Assembly: GCA_963675135.1 (NCBI GenBank)
Contig: OY776126.1
Span: forward strand, 23,377,195 to 23,441,194
DNA length: 64,000 nt
Source: Galeopsis tetrahit
Taxonomy: Eukaryota; Streptophyta; Magnoliopsida; Lamiales; Lamiaceae
Direction: 5' to 3'
Position 1 is the first letter of the stretch. Every line of letters starts with the position of its first letter. A program made the translations under genes and the position numbers. This document shows positions 45,833 to 58,500 of this stretch, piece after piece. The notes under the pieces are model-generated. The model had not been told where the DNA came from and searched no databases. It saw only the letters and a program-made list of their open reading frames with translations.

Positions 45833-46037
45833 GTGAAAAACCATTCCTGTTTCACTTTCTTTCTTTCATTCTTTCACAACCCCACCCCACCCCTTCTTAC
45901 AAGGTTTGAGAGTAAAGATCAAAATGAAAATATTTGTCAACAAAATTCCTTGCTTAACTTATTTCGTATAATAATATATATATAGATCAAGTTTAATTCC
46001 AATATTGTGATCCAAATAATTGTTTTGCTTGTTTCAG
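45833..46037 (+). other. Probable 5' UTR intron of the MADS-box gene
   Basis: The donor CTGCAAG|GTGAAA and acceptor TGCTTGTTTCAG|CTT lie 18 bases before the start codon. A second candidate donor is ACAAG|GTTTGA near 45903. AGAMOUS-clade genes commonly have an intron at this place. Confidence 0.45.
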
Positions 46038-46055
46038 CTTATAATATAATTTGGT

Positions 46056-49000
46056 ATGGAGCTGATTCCTACTAACCAAGAATCGTCCGAGTCATTGAGG
46101 AAAAATGGGAGAGGCAAAATTCAGATCAAACGGATCGAAAACACGACTAATCGTCAAGTCACATTCTGCAAACGCAGAAATGGGCTTCTTAAGAAGGCTT
46201 ATGAGTTATCTGTGCTCTGTGATGCCGAAGTTGCCCTTGTTGTCTTTTCCACCCGCGGGAGGCTTTACGAATATGCCAATAACAGGTAATTAATTACTTT
46301 AATTTCCACCTTTTTAATTTAATTTGCTTTCAAATTTTTTAATTAATTAAACCTTCTTGCTTTGTGTGTTTCCCAAAGATTGGAACTTTCATTTCATTTG
46401 TGTGACTACTGTTTGACAAAAGATTACAACTTTCCCCTTTATGTGTGTGTTTTGTGAGTGAAAAGATTGCTTGCAACTTTCATGCCTGTTTTTCTTTCTT
46501 TTTGGATTTGATCATATATATACCTCCTAGCTAGGTTTCTGCTGCAAATTTAAGTGATTTTGTTCAGAATTATTGTAGCAATTAGGAGTTAAAAAAAAAA
46601 AAAAAAATCTATGTCAAATCTTGATGAAATCATCTCTCTCTACTCAAAGATAGATACGTTTCTTGTTTCTTAATCAAATTAAAGATTCAATTTTTAATTA
46701 ACCTAAAAATAAAGCAGATCTAGGGTTGAAGACATGTCTACAAACTCATCTAGGTTTCACCTTTAACAAGTTATCTCACTAACAACCCCATCTTGAGTTT
46801 CCCATTCTTAACACTAATATTTAAAGCATTAATAATGTACCACAAATTGTAATATGATTAGGGTTTGGTGTTTTCTTTCTTAACCAAGGAATTTTTCATA
46901 AATAAATGATTTTTTGTAGTATTATATGCTTGTATACAATTTCTCCAATTTTACCATTCTTTTAACTTTATTAAATACTCAAAATTTCTAACTTAACCTT
47001 CTTAAATAATCCTCTTTCTATCTTATTTTAGAAAATACTCATAAAATTTTGAGATGTAGTTAAGGGATTATTAATTAATTAAGGATAGATTTGTTTACAT
47101 ATACTTGTATTCCTTTTTAATTCCGTAAAAAAAAAAAAAAAAAAAGAGTAATATTATATGGAAAAGCTGGGCCGTCATAAATCATACTAATTCCAAATTC
47201 TTGTAATTCCATTAAGTACCCCTGCACCAATAACTTTATAATTATCTCTATATATAGCAAAAAAGTTTGCCCTCATTTTGCTCCACTAAGATCTCTTCCT
47301 TAATTCTCTCAAAAATTCTTGACCTTTTCTAATTAATTCACTCATCGAATTTTAAAATGATAGATTAGACATGAGAGACAAAGCAAACATATATGGCTGC
47401 TAACACTCAACAGTCAAGATACAGATTTTGCATATACAATATACATGAATGTGTGATTGAATGGGAAGGAGGAGCAATATTGGGATTTTGAATAAATCGA
47501 GGTGGGGAGGGGGGCCCGTAGGGTAATAACATTATGGAGTGGGCACGTGGCGGGATCCCATTGCCAAGATTCTGTAGCCAATCATATCATGGGATCTCGT
47601 CCTACGTGGCACGAGACAGCCAATGGGTGCGTCGACGAAATTAAGGTTGCTTAACTTAGCTGCTGCATGTGTTTTCAGTGATTATACATTTACAGGGTAT
47701 CTTTTGTTTTCTGCACTGCTTATTTAAAGCCTGCCAACATTTTTCACTTGAATGGATAACCTATTTAACCCATCACCCTAAAGTCAGAACTAAAAAATTG
47801 CCATTTTCATTTTCACCTTTTATTATTTCAGACTATTATTATCCATGAAATTAAGTACTATCAAGCTTTTATCAATATTTCCAATTAATTTATGAGATTT
47901 TTTTTCATACTATACAAATATTTTTTAGTTGTATATATATATATTGAAATGCTAATTTTATTTATTAATTTATACAACAAATGGGTGGTTGCATTGCAGT
48001 GTTAAGGCCACTATTGAAAGGTACAAGAAAGCATGTTCAGGAGCCTCCAACACTATGTCCACATCTGAAGCTAACACCCAAGTAAGTGATCTTATTATAA
48101 TTAATTTTTTCAAAAAAAAAAAGAAGTAAGTCTTATTATAATTATAATTTAATTAAATTATTTGTTGGCTTTCAAATTTAAGGAATATTATAATACTCTA
48201 TTATTTATATCCGCCCGTTTCTTCAAATTAATAAATCTAATTATACCAGTACATTTAACACAGAATTAATTAAATAGGTTTAATCCCCTGGCCTATTGAT
48301 CATCTTTACATGCATTGACAATATTAACTCATCATGTAATATATGATCAGTTCTATCAGCAAGAAGCTGCGAAGCTTCGCAGACAAATTAGAGAGATTCA
48401 AACTTCAAACAGGTTACAAATTCCATCTCATGTTTAATTTTATATATTAATTCATTCACTGCCCACATATATAATTAATTAACCTGAATTTAATTATGTT
48501 TTTTTATTTATTGAAAACATATTTATGTAACTTTTCTTTTTTATTGAAAACTTATTTTTAAAGACAACTTCTTGGAGAGGGTGTTAGCAGCATGCCGTTG
48601 AAGGATCTGAGGTCAATGGAGAATAGAGTTGAGAGAGCCATTGGTCGTATCCGATCCAAGAAAGTAAGTTAATTATTTTTAACTTTTCTATCTTATATAT
48701 GTACGTACACACGCACACAGTTAAAAAAAGTTTTTGGCCCATAATTTATATATCCTGTCGAATTTTGCCACCAAAAAATGAACTTGTTCGATGTATGTAG
48801 TTCCAAAATTAAAATAATTTGTCCAATTTTGGCTAAAAATTTGGTATTGGGACTATATCAAAAAAGTTAACATGACTTTTCGGGAGGAATAAAATTGGAC
48901 AGTTGACAAATTAATTATGAAACCAAAAAACTTGTAAACTCTATATATATAGTACATAGATGAGAGTGTGTTTCACCTTATTTTAATTTAAAACTTACAT

Positions 49001-50083
49001 AATTAATCTTGAAATTTATATATACATGCAGAATGAGTTGTTATTTGCTGAAATAGAGCTGATGCAGAAAAGGGTTAGTACTACTACTAGTACTTAATTT
49101 TCATATATATATCTAGTGATATTGCACAAGATCCATATATATATTGATATTGTTTGATTGATTAAAATGGTGCATGATTTAATTTGATGTATATATAGCA
49201 GGAGCTAGAGCTGCACAATGCAAACATGTATCTACGAGCTAAGGTCGACATTTTAATTAATAATTTCTTTTAATTTAGCTAGTAATTATTATGTGATTAT
49301 ATATATATATATAGGTAATATATTAATTAATTAAATGGTGGTTGCAGCAGATAGGGGAAAACGAGAGAGCAAATGAGGAAATGAACATGATTCATAGTGC
49401 AGATCATGAGTACAACCACCAGCAGCAGCATACTATGAATTCAGAAGCAGCGTATGATGTTAGAAACTTCATCCCTATTAATCTTCTCCAACATGCTGCT
49501 GCACCTGTAGCAGATCATGATCACCACTACTCTTGCCAGGACCAAACTCCCCTCCAACTTGTGTAAGAATTCTACATATTAATACTCCTATATACTTACA
49601 CATTTTAGATCATATATAATATATGTGTGCATGAATATTAGTCGTCGTTGAAATTCTCACTTTAATCTGGTGTAGTAGTACATTATAGTTAATGACTTTT
49701 AGCTAAAAAAAACTATTATGACCAAAAAAAATTTAATGACAGTACCTATCATTAAAATTATTTTCCTATCGTAAAAAAACTTGTAGCTAGCTAGAAAATG
49801 CAGTTTTCCTGTAGTAGTGTACATATGACTAACATTGAAGTCTAGCTAACACATGTACTTAGCTAGCTAGGTTAAATAATTTTTTATTTGAAACCCTAAC
49901 TCGGCCGGTTCCAAATGAACTAGCACACGCTCGATTTTGAATTCATCCCATTGTCATCTAGTTAAATATGGGAAGATTTTAATTAAATTTGTTTGATCAA
50001 AGAAAGAATTATTATTTCTCAAGTTGTAGCATATTATTATTACTCCGTAATTGGTTACTATATGTATATATTTGTGCAGCTAA
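46056..50083 (+). CDS. PLENA/SHATTERPROOF-type C-class MADS-box transcription factor
   Basis: Exons: 46056-46285, 48000-48081, 48351-48412, 48564-48663, 49032-49073, 49202-49243, 49351-49562 and 50080-50083, giving 257 residues. Lengths of 62, 100, 42 and 42 for the K-domain exons are standard for MIKC genes. The MADS domain spans about 17-75 after a 16-residue N-terminal extension, as in C-lineage proteins. The K domain spans about 105-186 (REIQTSNRQLLGEGVSSM). C-terminal AG motif I is SEAAYDVRNFIPINLL (217-232) and motif II YSCQDQTPLQLV (246-257). REIQTSNRQ and MQKRELELHNANM point to the PLENA branch rather than FARINELLI or STK. Expected role: DNA binding at CArG boxes for stamen, carpel and fruit identity in complexes with SEPALLATA proteins. 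Oddities are N17 in place of the usual Met or Leu before GRGK, and Q at the usual E of KIEIKR. Confidence 0.9.
46286..47999 (+). other. First coding intron of the MADS-box gene (1.7 kb)
   Basis: The intron separates the MADS-domain exon from the I-region exon. In AGAMOUS genes this intron (the second if the leader intron is counted) holds the main regulatory sequences. Here a less AT-rich block at about 47480-47650 stands out from the AT-rich remainder. Confidence 0.75.
47540..47630 (+). promoter_or_regulatory. AGAMOUS-type intronic regulatory module
   Basis: Within 90 bases are a CCAATCA box (47578-47584), a perfect LEAFY-type site CCAATGG (47620-47626), a related CCATTG (47558-47563), a G-box CACGTG (47544-47549) and an ACGTGGC (47604-47610). 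CCAATCA boxes next to LEAFY sites are the conserved signature of the AGAMOUS second intron in eudicots. Function here is inferred from that precedent. Confidence 0.65.
49345..49350 (+). other. Tandem splice acceptor (CAGCAG) before exon 7
   Basis: TTGCAGCAG|ATAGGG offers two acceptors three bases apart. The downstream one gives RAKIGENER, matching relatives; the upstream one adds one Gln. The annotated CDS uses 49351. Confidence 0.75.
49563..50079 (+). other. Intron within the last codon of the MADS-box gene
   Basis: The donor CTTGT|GTAAGA and acceptor TTTGTGCAG|CTAA split the final Val codon: GT plus C, then TAA. If the intron is retained, the sequence still reads GTG TAA. Both give the same protein. 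C-lineage MADS genes are known for a last intron at this place. Confidence 0.7.
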
Positions 50084-50390
50084 AAATTAACTGGAAGTAC
50101 TCCTCCTAGCTTCAAGGACGTTTATGATGAAGAATTTCGACGCAGTTGACCAGAAGAAGTAGCCTCGATCAATCTCAAGCATTTTCAATGTAAAAAAGGA
50201 GTATTAATTAATTAACTAGCTATTGCATGTACTTGATGATTCAGTAAAACCTTAATTGCACCTTCTAAAACCCTAGCTAGAAAAACACTTGATTAATTAT
50301 CCTAGAAATATTAATATGTATTTAATTTTATGCTGACTAGATGCTGCTTGCAGCTTAATACTGATCATACTCCGTATTAAAAAAAAAATG
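50084..50390 (+). other. Probable 3' UTR of the MADS-box gene
   Basis: The exon after the last intron begins CTAAAAATTAACTGG and continues non-coding. No clear AATAAA was found; AT-rich near-matches occur around 50310-50390, so the end is approximate. Confidence 0.4.
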
Positions 50391-51893
50391 CACAATATTT
50401 CAAGCTCCACATATTTAATTAGTAAATCAAATTAAAAGTAAACTAGCTCTAGCTAGCCTATAAAATAGAACTACTATTATTTTCTCAATTAAGGGGTGTT
50501 AATTTTTCAACCCTCAGTTTAATTATTTTGCTTCAGCTAGGACCACTCTTACGTCATGTTTGGAGTAGTTATATGAGCATAGAAACTATATTAAATTAAA
50601 TTTCGAAACATAATTTAGAACATATATATATATATATACTTTTTTGTAAACTTCAATTCTGACTAAACTCAATCTGTAATTTAGAATAGATAGTTGAGAA
50701 TTTGGGAGAAAAATCCAGTACAACCTAGCTACTTAATTTTCTGATATTGTACTCTTTCCCTCTTCTTTCTTTTACTTTGAGTTTTATTTTTTAGTATAAA
50801 ATAATTTCATTGTATGTTAAATTAATGTGTAAAATTAAAAAAAGAATATTATTACATTATTTTTAAGGGGTGTTTTCAAACTCTACAAACTGCTTTCAGA
50901 ATATCACTTTTTTTTAAAGCTGACCCCTCACTTTACTTTTGAGAAGTGCTTTTAATTTGTTTATGGAGTTTGCAAACACCCTCTAAGTAGAATTATAATG
51001 ATTGAAGTGTAAAATCTGAAAGTAATATAAAATAAATCCAAAATATAAATTTTAAAATGCAAAGTAATTATTACCTTACACTAGCTACAAAATAATGGAC
51101 ATTTTAAAGAGGGGAAAGGGAATCCCTCTTTAAAGAAATTACTTTTAATTTAAATACTGAATTAACATCAATTTAATTAATAGGATTAAGAGTTAACCAA
51201 ATTAAAAGTGAAACCAATACTGGTTTTAAGGAGATTGTGACAACTCACAAAGTGTGTGGCCGATATACATTTTTTTCGTTTCACTTTTTTTTTTTAATTT
51301 TGAGACAAATACAACGGCACAAGGAAGAACAAAAATAGAGTACATATTTTCGTTTCACATGATTGCATCATCACCTCTGTGGCTACCAGACCTTTGTTTG
51401 CCTCCATTCATAAATATGTTTGCTATGAAATTCTCCCTTTTTCTCCTCCCATGCTCTATCACACATCAATATCGTGTTTTATGCTAAATCCATTTCGGTG
51501 AAAACTTTTTTTTTTTTTTTTGTTATTTTTAATGAAAACTACTTATTTATCTTATATTTCATTATATTTTTTTTTCTTTCAATATTACATGCATTATCTC
51601 TAATACTAATACATCTACTATTCTATTATCTCTAATACGTCTACTATTCTATTATATTTTTTTAATTTTTGTATCCAAAGTCAAACACGTACCAGTACAT
51701 TTTAAGATATACTGGTCCCTAGATTATTCAGATCATATGCACCGACATGAACTAACAATTTTTTTTATTTTTTTTTAATGATTCATGAAAAAATATTTTA
51801 TAAAAATGCTAAAAAAAACTAAAAAGTTATTATTGTATACTTTAAAAAAAAATCTATAACATGATATTTCTGCTAAAAGTTACTTACTTTATA

Positions 51894-52126
51894 CTTTCTT
51901 TGTTCCTCTTAATTGATAGATTTGTTTTTTTCACATGTTTTAAGAAATATAATATTAAAATAGTATTGAATTGGTGAGAGGTGATAAAAATCGATAAAAA
52001 TGGTAAGAGATTGAAAAGATAAAATGTAGAGTGTTAATGAGACGTTGATATTTTAGCTAGAAAAAATATTAAAATTGAGATGACAAAAATGACAAAATGA
52101 GTCCATTACATAAAAAATAGAGGGAG
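51894..52126. mobile_element. Probable Stowaway-like MITE (degenerate ends)
   Basis: TA|CTTTCTTTGTTCCTCTTAAT at the left and AAAAATAGAGGGAG|TA at the right, with an AT-rich interior of 233 bp. The termini match the Stowaway consensus only partly. Confidence 0.45.
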
Positions 52127-52937
52127 TATATGTCAAATGGTATTTGTGACTTGTGAGTTCACAAAGAATTTGGTTCACATAAGTTTATATTTTAATTTTT
52201 TTTGACTCAAGGCAATTTTTTTTTTACAATTTCAAATTATAAAAAATAACATTAGGAAACAACATATATAAACGTTTGATATCTTTTTATCATCTTTCAT
52301 GACTTTATTTTGGAAAATGAATTTTTGGCCAGGTCTTGCATTGAAACCAACAAAAAAAAAAAAAAAAAGTTAAATCAAACTTTGGATTGTGAAGAAGAAG
52401 AAAATAAATCCTAAAATGAGAATTAATTTAACTTGAGACTAACTTAGAAATTGAGCCTTATATGAAATTCTACAGAAAAAAAAGTTAGAACTATGTAATT
52501 TTTTTGAAGGAAAAAATATGTATTATTTGAGTACTAGAAATACTCGAAATAGAGCAGTTTAAAGTTACACGGAGCATTACGATTTCACTCATTACATACA
52601 TACTAGCCCGAGATTCAAACACCAATCGTGAAAATTGAAAGAAAGAAGTACAGTTTTTTGTGATGAAATAATAAACTCCACAAAGTGGGTATAATATATG
52701 ATTGGGTGAAATAAAGTGGGTGCCCATTCATTACCATCCGACTGTGACTTTTGAACAAAATTATATAACTTGAAATCTAGCTTCAATTATTGTCTTTTTT
52801 TTTTGGGTAGGGCGGTGATTTCCCTCCTCATTTTCTTGATCTACTTTAGCAGAAAGATGCATATATACCTTTCCCTCTCGATCCTACTTAGGTGATCCAA
52901 TAGACTCAATATAAGTCTCTAAAAAAGAGGATAATCT

Positions 52938-52939
<2 letters not shown>

Positions 52940-52972
<33 letters not shown>
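52940..52972. repeat. AT dinucleotide microsatellite
   Basis: About sixteen uninterrupted AT units. Confidence 0.95.
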
Positions 52973-52973
<1 letters not shown>

Positions 52974-53988
52974 CGTTTTTTTTTTTTAATGTCTTGATAT
53001 TCGACTCAATAATCGACTAATTTGAAGGATCAATCACATCCTTCACTAACAGACGATTCAATTAAAGTTAGAGTAAAACTCTGTATGGACTAACCTATTA
53101 TTAATGTTTTTTTTTTTTTTTTTTTTTTTGACAGTACAAGGAGAAAAACAAATAAGAAAACTCAGATCATCCAATTCTCCTTGAGGGTCGAAATTCCAAC
53201 TTCCTCAATCCAATCGTAAGGACTTGAGGAGTTTAAAGCTTTCCGGGCAATATTGTGCGTAAGATCATTATTCCCCCGGGTAATATGTTGACAATCCCAC
53301 ACTAAGATTGTACTCATGAGCTGCTTGATAGATAAAACCAATTTTTGCTCCCAACCTGTAAGATTAATGCGGCTATTAATGGCCTCAACAGCAATAAGAG
53401 AATCTGATCTAATACCTTTTACTTGCACCCCTATTTTTAAGCATTTTTCCAGGCATATTTTAATTGCTTTCAATTCCGCAACAAGAACCGAACCCGGATG
53501 CGTAATCCTAACAAAACCAGCCAAACCAACCTGATTTGCATCCCGTAACAGGGCACAACCAATAGCAAAAAAGTTAAGAGTTGGGTTGAAGGCTGCATCA
53601 GTATAGAGAAAGTGATCAATAATTCTCTCCTGCTTCATATAAGAATCCTTATGCACCAAAGACCCCTTACTAGTCAAAGCACAATCTGAATTATTAAAGT
53701 CTTCCCAATAATCCAGTGCCCAATGCACTTTGAAAACACAAAATTGCTTATTACCATGATCATCGTTCAAATGTTTCCAATTGCACTGACTCTTCCATAT
53801 TGCCCACATAATAATGATGAAACCAGCCAAGTGCTTAGAATTAACCACCTTAGAAATAGAAATCAGAAAATCCACAAAGTCACCTTTCACAAAGCTTTTA
53901 ATTTTATCCCACATACCAACAGATTTCCATGCTTTTTTCGCCATTGGACACCAAAAAACTGCATGCATGGAATCTGCAAAAGAAAAAC

Positions 53989-55597
53989 TGATTCACGTGA
54001 TATGCAACACTAAATAAACAACCGCAAGTATACGGCGTCTATTGTAGCGTGATAAGCACGAGGTCGATCCCACAGGGAGGTTAAAGCATAAAAGTGGAGT
54101 TTGCTAGTTAAATTCTAAGTAGACGTGATCGAAATTTTGGATAAAATGTTTTACTCTAAAGTTACCTACCAAGTGTCACGAATAAGCAACAAAGAGCAAA
54201 GATAAAATCGATCAAATGGCATACAAATCACAAAACGAAAGTAAAATGGATGTAAACTCAAAGAGAAAAGGTGGGTTCCAAGGCAATTGTAGTATTTAGA
54301 CGTCCGTTTATAAGAGTTATCTCGTTTAAATGGCCATTAAGGTTATCTCAAATAGGGTGATCACACAAGAAGAACTAATCGATCTCTCGATACAAATTAA
54401 TCCAAAGACGCAATGTAATATAAGCTCGTATGTCTACATCACAAACATTACACCATCTAAAATAGCTCCTAAGACCATTCGATTCCCTCTCCGATAATTA
54501 ATCCTCTCTCGAGATCATAATAATACCGGGTTGCACATTCGCATACGATTAAATGGAATAAATCTCTCGATACTACCCCAATTAACAATGGATCAAGCAA
54601 ATCATTATGGCCACTAACAACATGCTTTGCAATGGATAATTGAATATGCAAATAAGAAATAAACACCAATTAAAGCAAGAAATTACTCATAAACATCAAT
54701 CCAAATCTCTACAATGCCTTAGAACCACAAATTGTTTAGCTAACTACTAACATAATCAAATTACAAAATCCAAATGAAATAACTAAATAAAAAGGAAAAG
54801 AAAGAGAAAGCTTAGTCTAGAATGTGGTGGGGAATGAAATTTGGGAGCTATTGCATCCCTTCTTCCTTGATTTGGTGAAGAATTGAGAGAGAAATGGTCA
54901 AAACACCTCCAAGTATGTGTAAGTATGTGTGGATTGGGGGAAGGTTTCTTGGATTTCAAGAAAGGGGGCTTATATAGTGTTGGGGAAGGGTTTGGATGGC
55001 ATATTTGCAAGTTGATCCCTCAAAATTGGAGAAAATACAAGTTTGGCACCGAAAATGGGATGACTCGGCCGAGTTGGGGTCACTCGGCCGAGTGGAACAC
55101 TTAAAAAGCGTGTAACAACTTTGTCTAGCAGCAACTCGGCCGAGTTGGAGTCACTCGGCCGAGTGGTCTTCAAATTCCAGTGGCTACGAAATTCAGCCTT
55201 ACTCGGCCGAGTAAGCTCACTCGGCCGAGTGCGCAGTAAACTTGCAACTCGCAGATTCGGCCGAGTAAACTCACTCGGCCGAGTTGCCTTGTTCCTCGAT
55301 TTCGGCCTCTTCTCGTTTTGTGCATAACTTTCGCCTCGGGTGTCGGATTGACTCGATTCCTTTGGCTAATCCACTCCGTTTTTCGATACGAATCCAACCG
55401 TGCACTCCTCTTTCCGGTGCGATCACTCGTGGTATGTGTTTTGCTCCAAATTCCATCGTTTTACTTACAAAATCAACAAAACCCAACCTTTCTCTCATTT
55501 TGGCTTAAACAATCATATTCAATGCATAATTCAATGAAATCCACATCAAAACATGCTTCACATGTGCCTCTAAAACGTGTAAATTCCACCCGAATCA
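53989..55597 (-). mobile_element. Solo LTR of the Athila-type family inside the LINE
   Basis: 1609 bp, from TGATTCACGTGATATGC to CACCCGAATCA, clearly homologous to the LTRs of the 31233-39108 element but with more differences. AAAAC flanks both sides (53984-53988 and 55598-55602), a perfect 5-bp target duplication. There is no internal region or second LTR, so recombination between LTRs removed the rest. ACTCGGCCGAGT palindromes occur at about 55062-55285 and a minus-strand TATA box (TATATAAG) near 54971-54978. Confidence 0.92.
55062..55285. repeat. Cluster of ACTCGGCCGAGT palindromes (solo LTR)
   Basis: About eight copies, spaced 10-40 bases apart, upstream of the minus-strand TATA box. They create artefact frames on both strands. 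Confidence 0.9.
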
Positions 55598-58500
55598 AAA
55601 ACCACAGCAAGGACAACAAGGATCAATGGGAACATGATGCCTGAAAAGGTTACCTTCGGCTGCCACTGCTCCAACCATCATTTTCCAAGCAAAAATACGA
55701 ACTTTCGGAGGGACTCTTAGTGACCATAGTTTACCCAGTACATTAGTCCAAACTTTGCAATTCGAAGGACCCTCATTCTTGGTAGTAATAATGGTATCCT
55801 CCCTTTTCCTTTGAAAATGGTATCCCGAGGCTACCGAATACTGTCCAGTCGAATTTTGAGGCCAACATCGAATGTCCTCCAGCTCATTACCACAGAGTGG
55901 TACTCGTAGAATAGCTTCGGCTTCAAATGGAAGAAAAGCTTGCCTAACCAATTCAGTATTCCAAGAATAATTCGGTAAGATGAAACGATCAACTCGGGAA
56001 GCACTTGCAATTCTAGATTTTAAAATTCCTTCTTCCAATTCTGGAACCCATCTATGCTTAAAAATATGAACCTGGTCCCCTTTACCCACTTTCCATCTAA
56101 CCCCAGTCTCAATGATATCCTTACTCCACATAAAAGATCTCCATAAATACGAAGGATTCGAACCTAAAACTGCCTCAAACAGGTCTGTGTGTTTGAAATA
56201 TCTAGCTTTGAAAATTCTGCTTACCAATGTATTTGGTTGATTAATAAGCCTCCAAACCTGCTTAGCAAGCATGGCCTTATTAAACAACACCATTTTCCGG
56301 AACCCCAGACCACCTTCATTTTTTGGTTTGCAAAGCTTATGCCACCTGGTCCAATGAATTTTGCGTTTGTTATCATGGTCCCCCCACCAGAAGCGAGCCA
56401 TCTCCCTTTCCAACTCCGAACAAATGGAAACTGGAATACGAAAACATGACATAGCATAGGACAGAATCGCTTGGAGAACCGATTTAATGAGAACCTCCTT
56501 ACCCCCATCAGAAAAGAACTTATGGCCCCAAGAGTTTATCCTCTGTCTAACCCTATCCACCAAGTACCCAAACTGAATTCTTTTGGTACGCATTGAAAAT
56601 GAAGGCAGACCTAAGTACATTTCATGACTATGTGTAGCCCGAATTCCCAGAATATTAATCATTGACTCTCTATTTCTTGACATTGTGTTTGGGCTAAATG
56701 TGATCATAGATTTATCAAAATTGATAAGCTGACCTGTGGCTTTTGAATATATGTTCAGGCACTCTTTCAGGCAATCACTTTCTTTAATAGATGCTTTTAA
56801 GAAGAGTAAGCTGTCATCCGCAAAGAAAAGATGAGATATAATTGGAGCCGATCTAGCAATTCTTATCCCCGAAATTTTTGAATCACAGACAGCCTTTGTT
56901 ATTAGAGAAGATAAGTACTGAGCACAAATAACAAATAAGTAGGGAGAAAGAGGATCACCTTGTCTAAGGCCCCTGGATGGCTTGAATGATCTTGAAATCC
57001 GACCATTGATATTCACACTGTACGATACTGAGGAGATACAGTTCATAATTAATCGAATTCATTTTTGTGAAAATCCCAGACATACCGTTGCCTCTTGCAA
57101 GAAACACCACTCCACTCGATCATATGCTTTGCTCATATCAAGCTTTAGAGCAGCATACCCTTCTTGATTCTTTGAGGATTTAATCCAATGCATTCCTTCA
57201 AAAGCAATTAGAATGTTGTCTGTAATTAAACGGCCTGGGATGAAGGCACTTTGGAAAGGGTCAATTATATCATCCATGATTCCTTTTAATCAATTCGTTA
57301 TAGTTCTGGCCACTATCCTGTAAGAAACATTAAATAGGCTGATGGGCCTAAACTGAGTAACCTTTTCAGGATTTTTAGTCTTTGGGATCAAGGTGATAGT
57401 AGTATGATTCCATGCATCCAGAGAACCCTCATTGTTAAGCATTTGCAACATAATTTTTGAAATTTCTCCTCCAATAGACTCCCAGTTCGATTGATAGAAG
57501 GAGGCGGGGAAGCCATCAGGCCCCGGAGCTTTCCAAGGGCCAATGTCCTTCACTGTCTGATCAATTTCCTCCTTCGTAAAGGGTCTGTCCAGAATTTTGG
57601 CTAAGTCCTGAGAAATCCTTCGAGGAATAACCCTTGTGGCTGTTTGAATCTCCTGCGTAGAAGGACATGAAGATGCGTAGATATGTTCGAAATAGCCCAA
57701 GAATTCATCTGAAACTGCTTGTTCATCTGCAATCCAAACATCATTGCTTGACCGAATGCCTCTAATATAGTTTCGATTTCTACGCAATGTAGCCCTTGCA
57801 TGAAAGAATTTGGTGTTTCTGTCCCCCTCTCTTAACCATTCCACTCTTGACCTTTGCTTCCAAAACCATTCTTCCTGAGTGTGTAGCTTTTCGACCTCTT
57901 TTTGCAAATAATCAATCCGACGACAATCCGGGTTATAGTTATCATCATCAAGCTCCCGGGCTAGCTGTGCTTTCAATGAATTAATACGCTCATGGATTGG
58001 GCCTCCCTTCTTGTAAGCCCATTTTCTTAGTGCATTTCCACAACGCCCCAGTTTCTCATGTAACGGTCTTTCAGGTTCAATTTGATTCCAGATGCTATCC
58101 AAAGTAGCTTTAAAATCTGTTTCTTTAAGCCAATGATTTTCAAATCTAAAGCTCCTAACCAATTCCCTCTTAGACCGAATGAGAGAAACATCACATTGAA
58201 GCAGAATATGTCTATGGTCAGAACCAAAAAACTCCAGAGTGCTTGCTTTAAAATGAGGAAAAATTTCAGTCCATTCCGTATTAGCTAGATACCTATCCAA
58301 TTTTTCACGTATAAGTTCTGGGCCAGCTCTTTTGTTAAACCAGGTATATTTCGGCCCGTCAGTATGAAGGGGGAATAAATTGTTAAAGTCCAACACCTCC
58401 TGAAATTGCACAAGTCTAGACACTGGTTTAGAATCCCCCCCTTTTTTCTCATGATGATACAAAGTCTCATTGAAGTCACCCCCAATTAGCCAAGGCCTTG

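Larger units (their letters stand above)
50391..53097. other. AT-rich intergenic DNA
   Basis: No gene. It contains a Stowaway-like MITE (51894-52126) and an AT microsatellite (52940-52972). The frames at 51254-51487 and 52491-52786 have no recognisable domain. Confidence 0.5.

Noticed and set aside
46105..46293. 62-aa ORF as a separate gene
   Set aside because: It is the +1 frame of the MADS exon; only its ATG is of interest.
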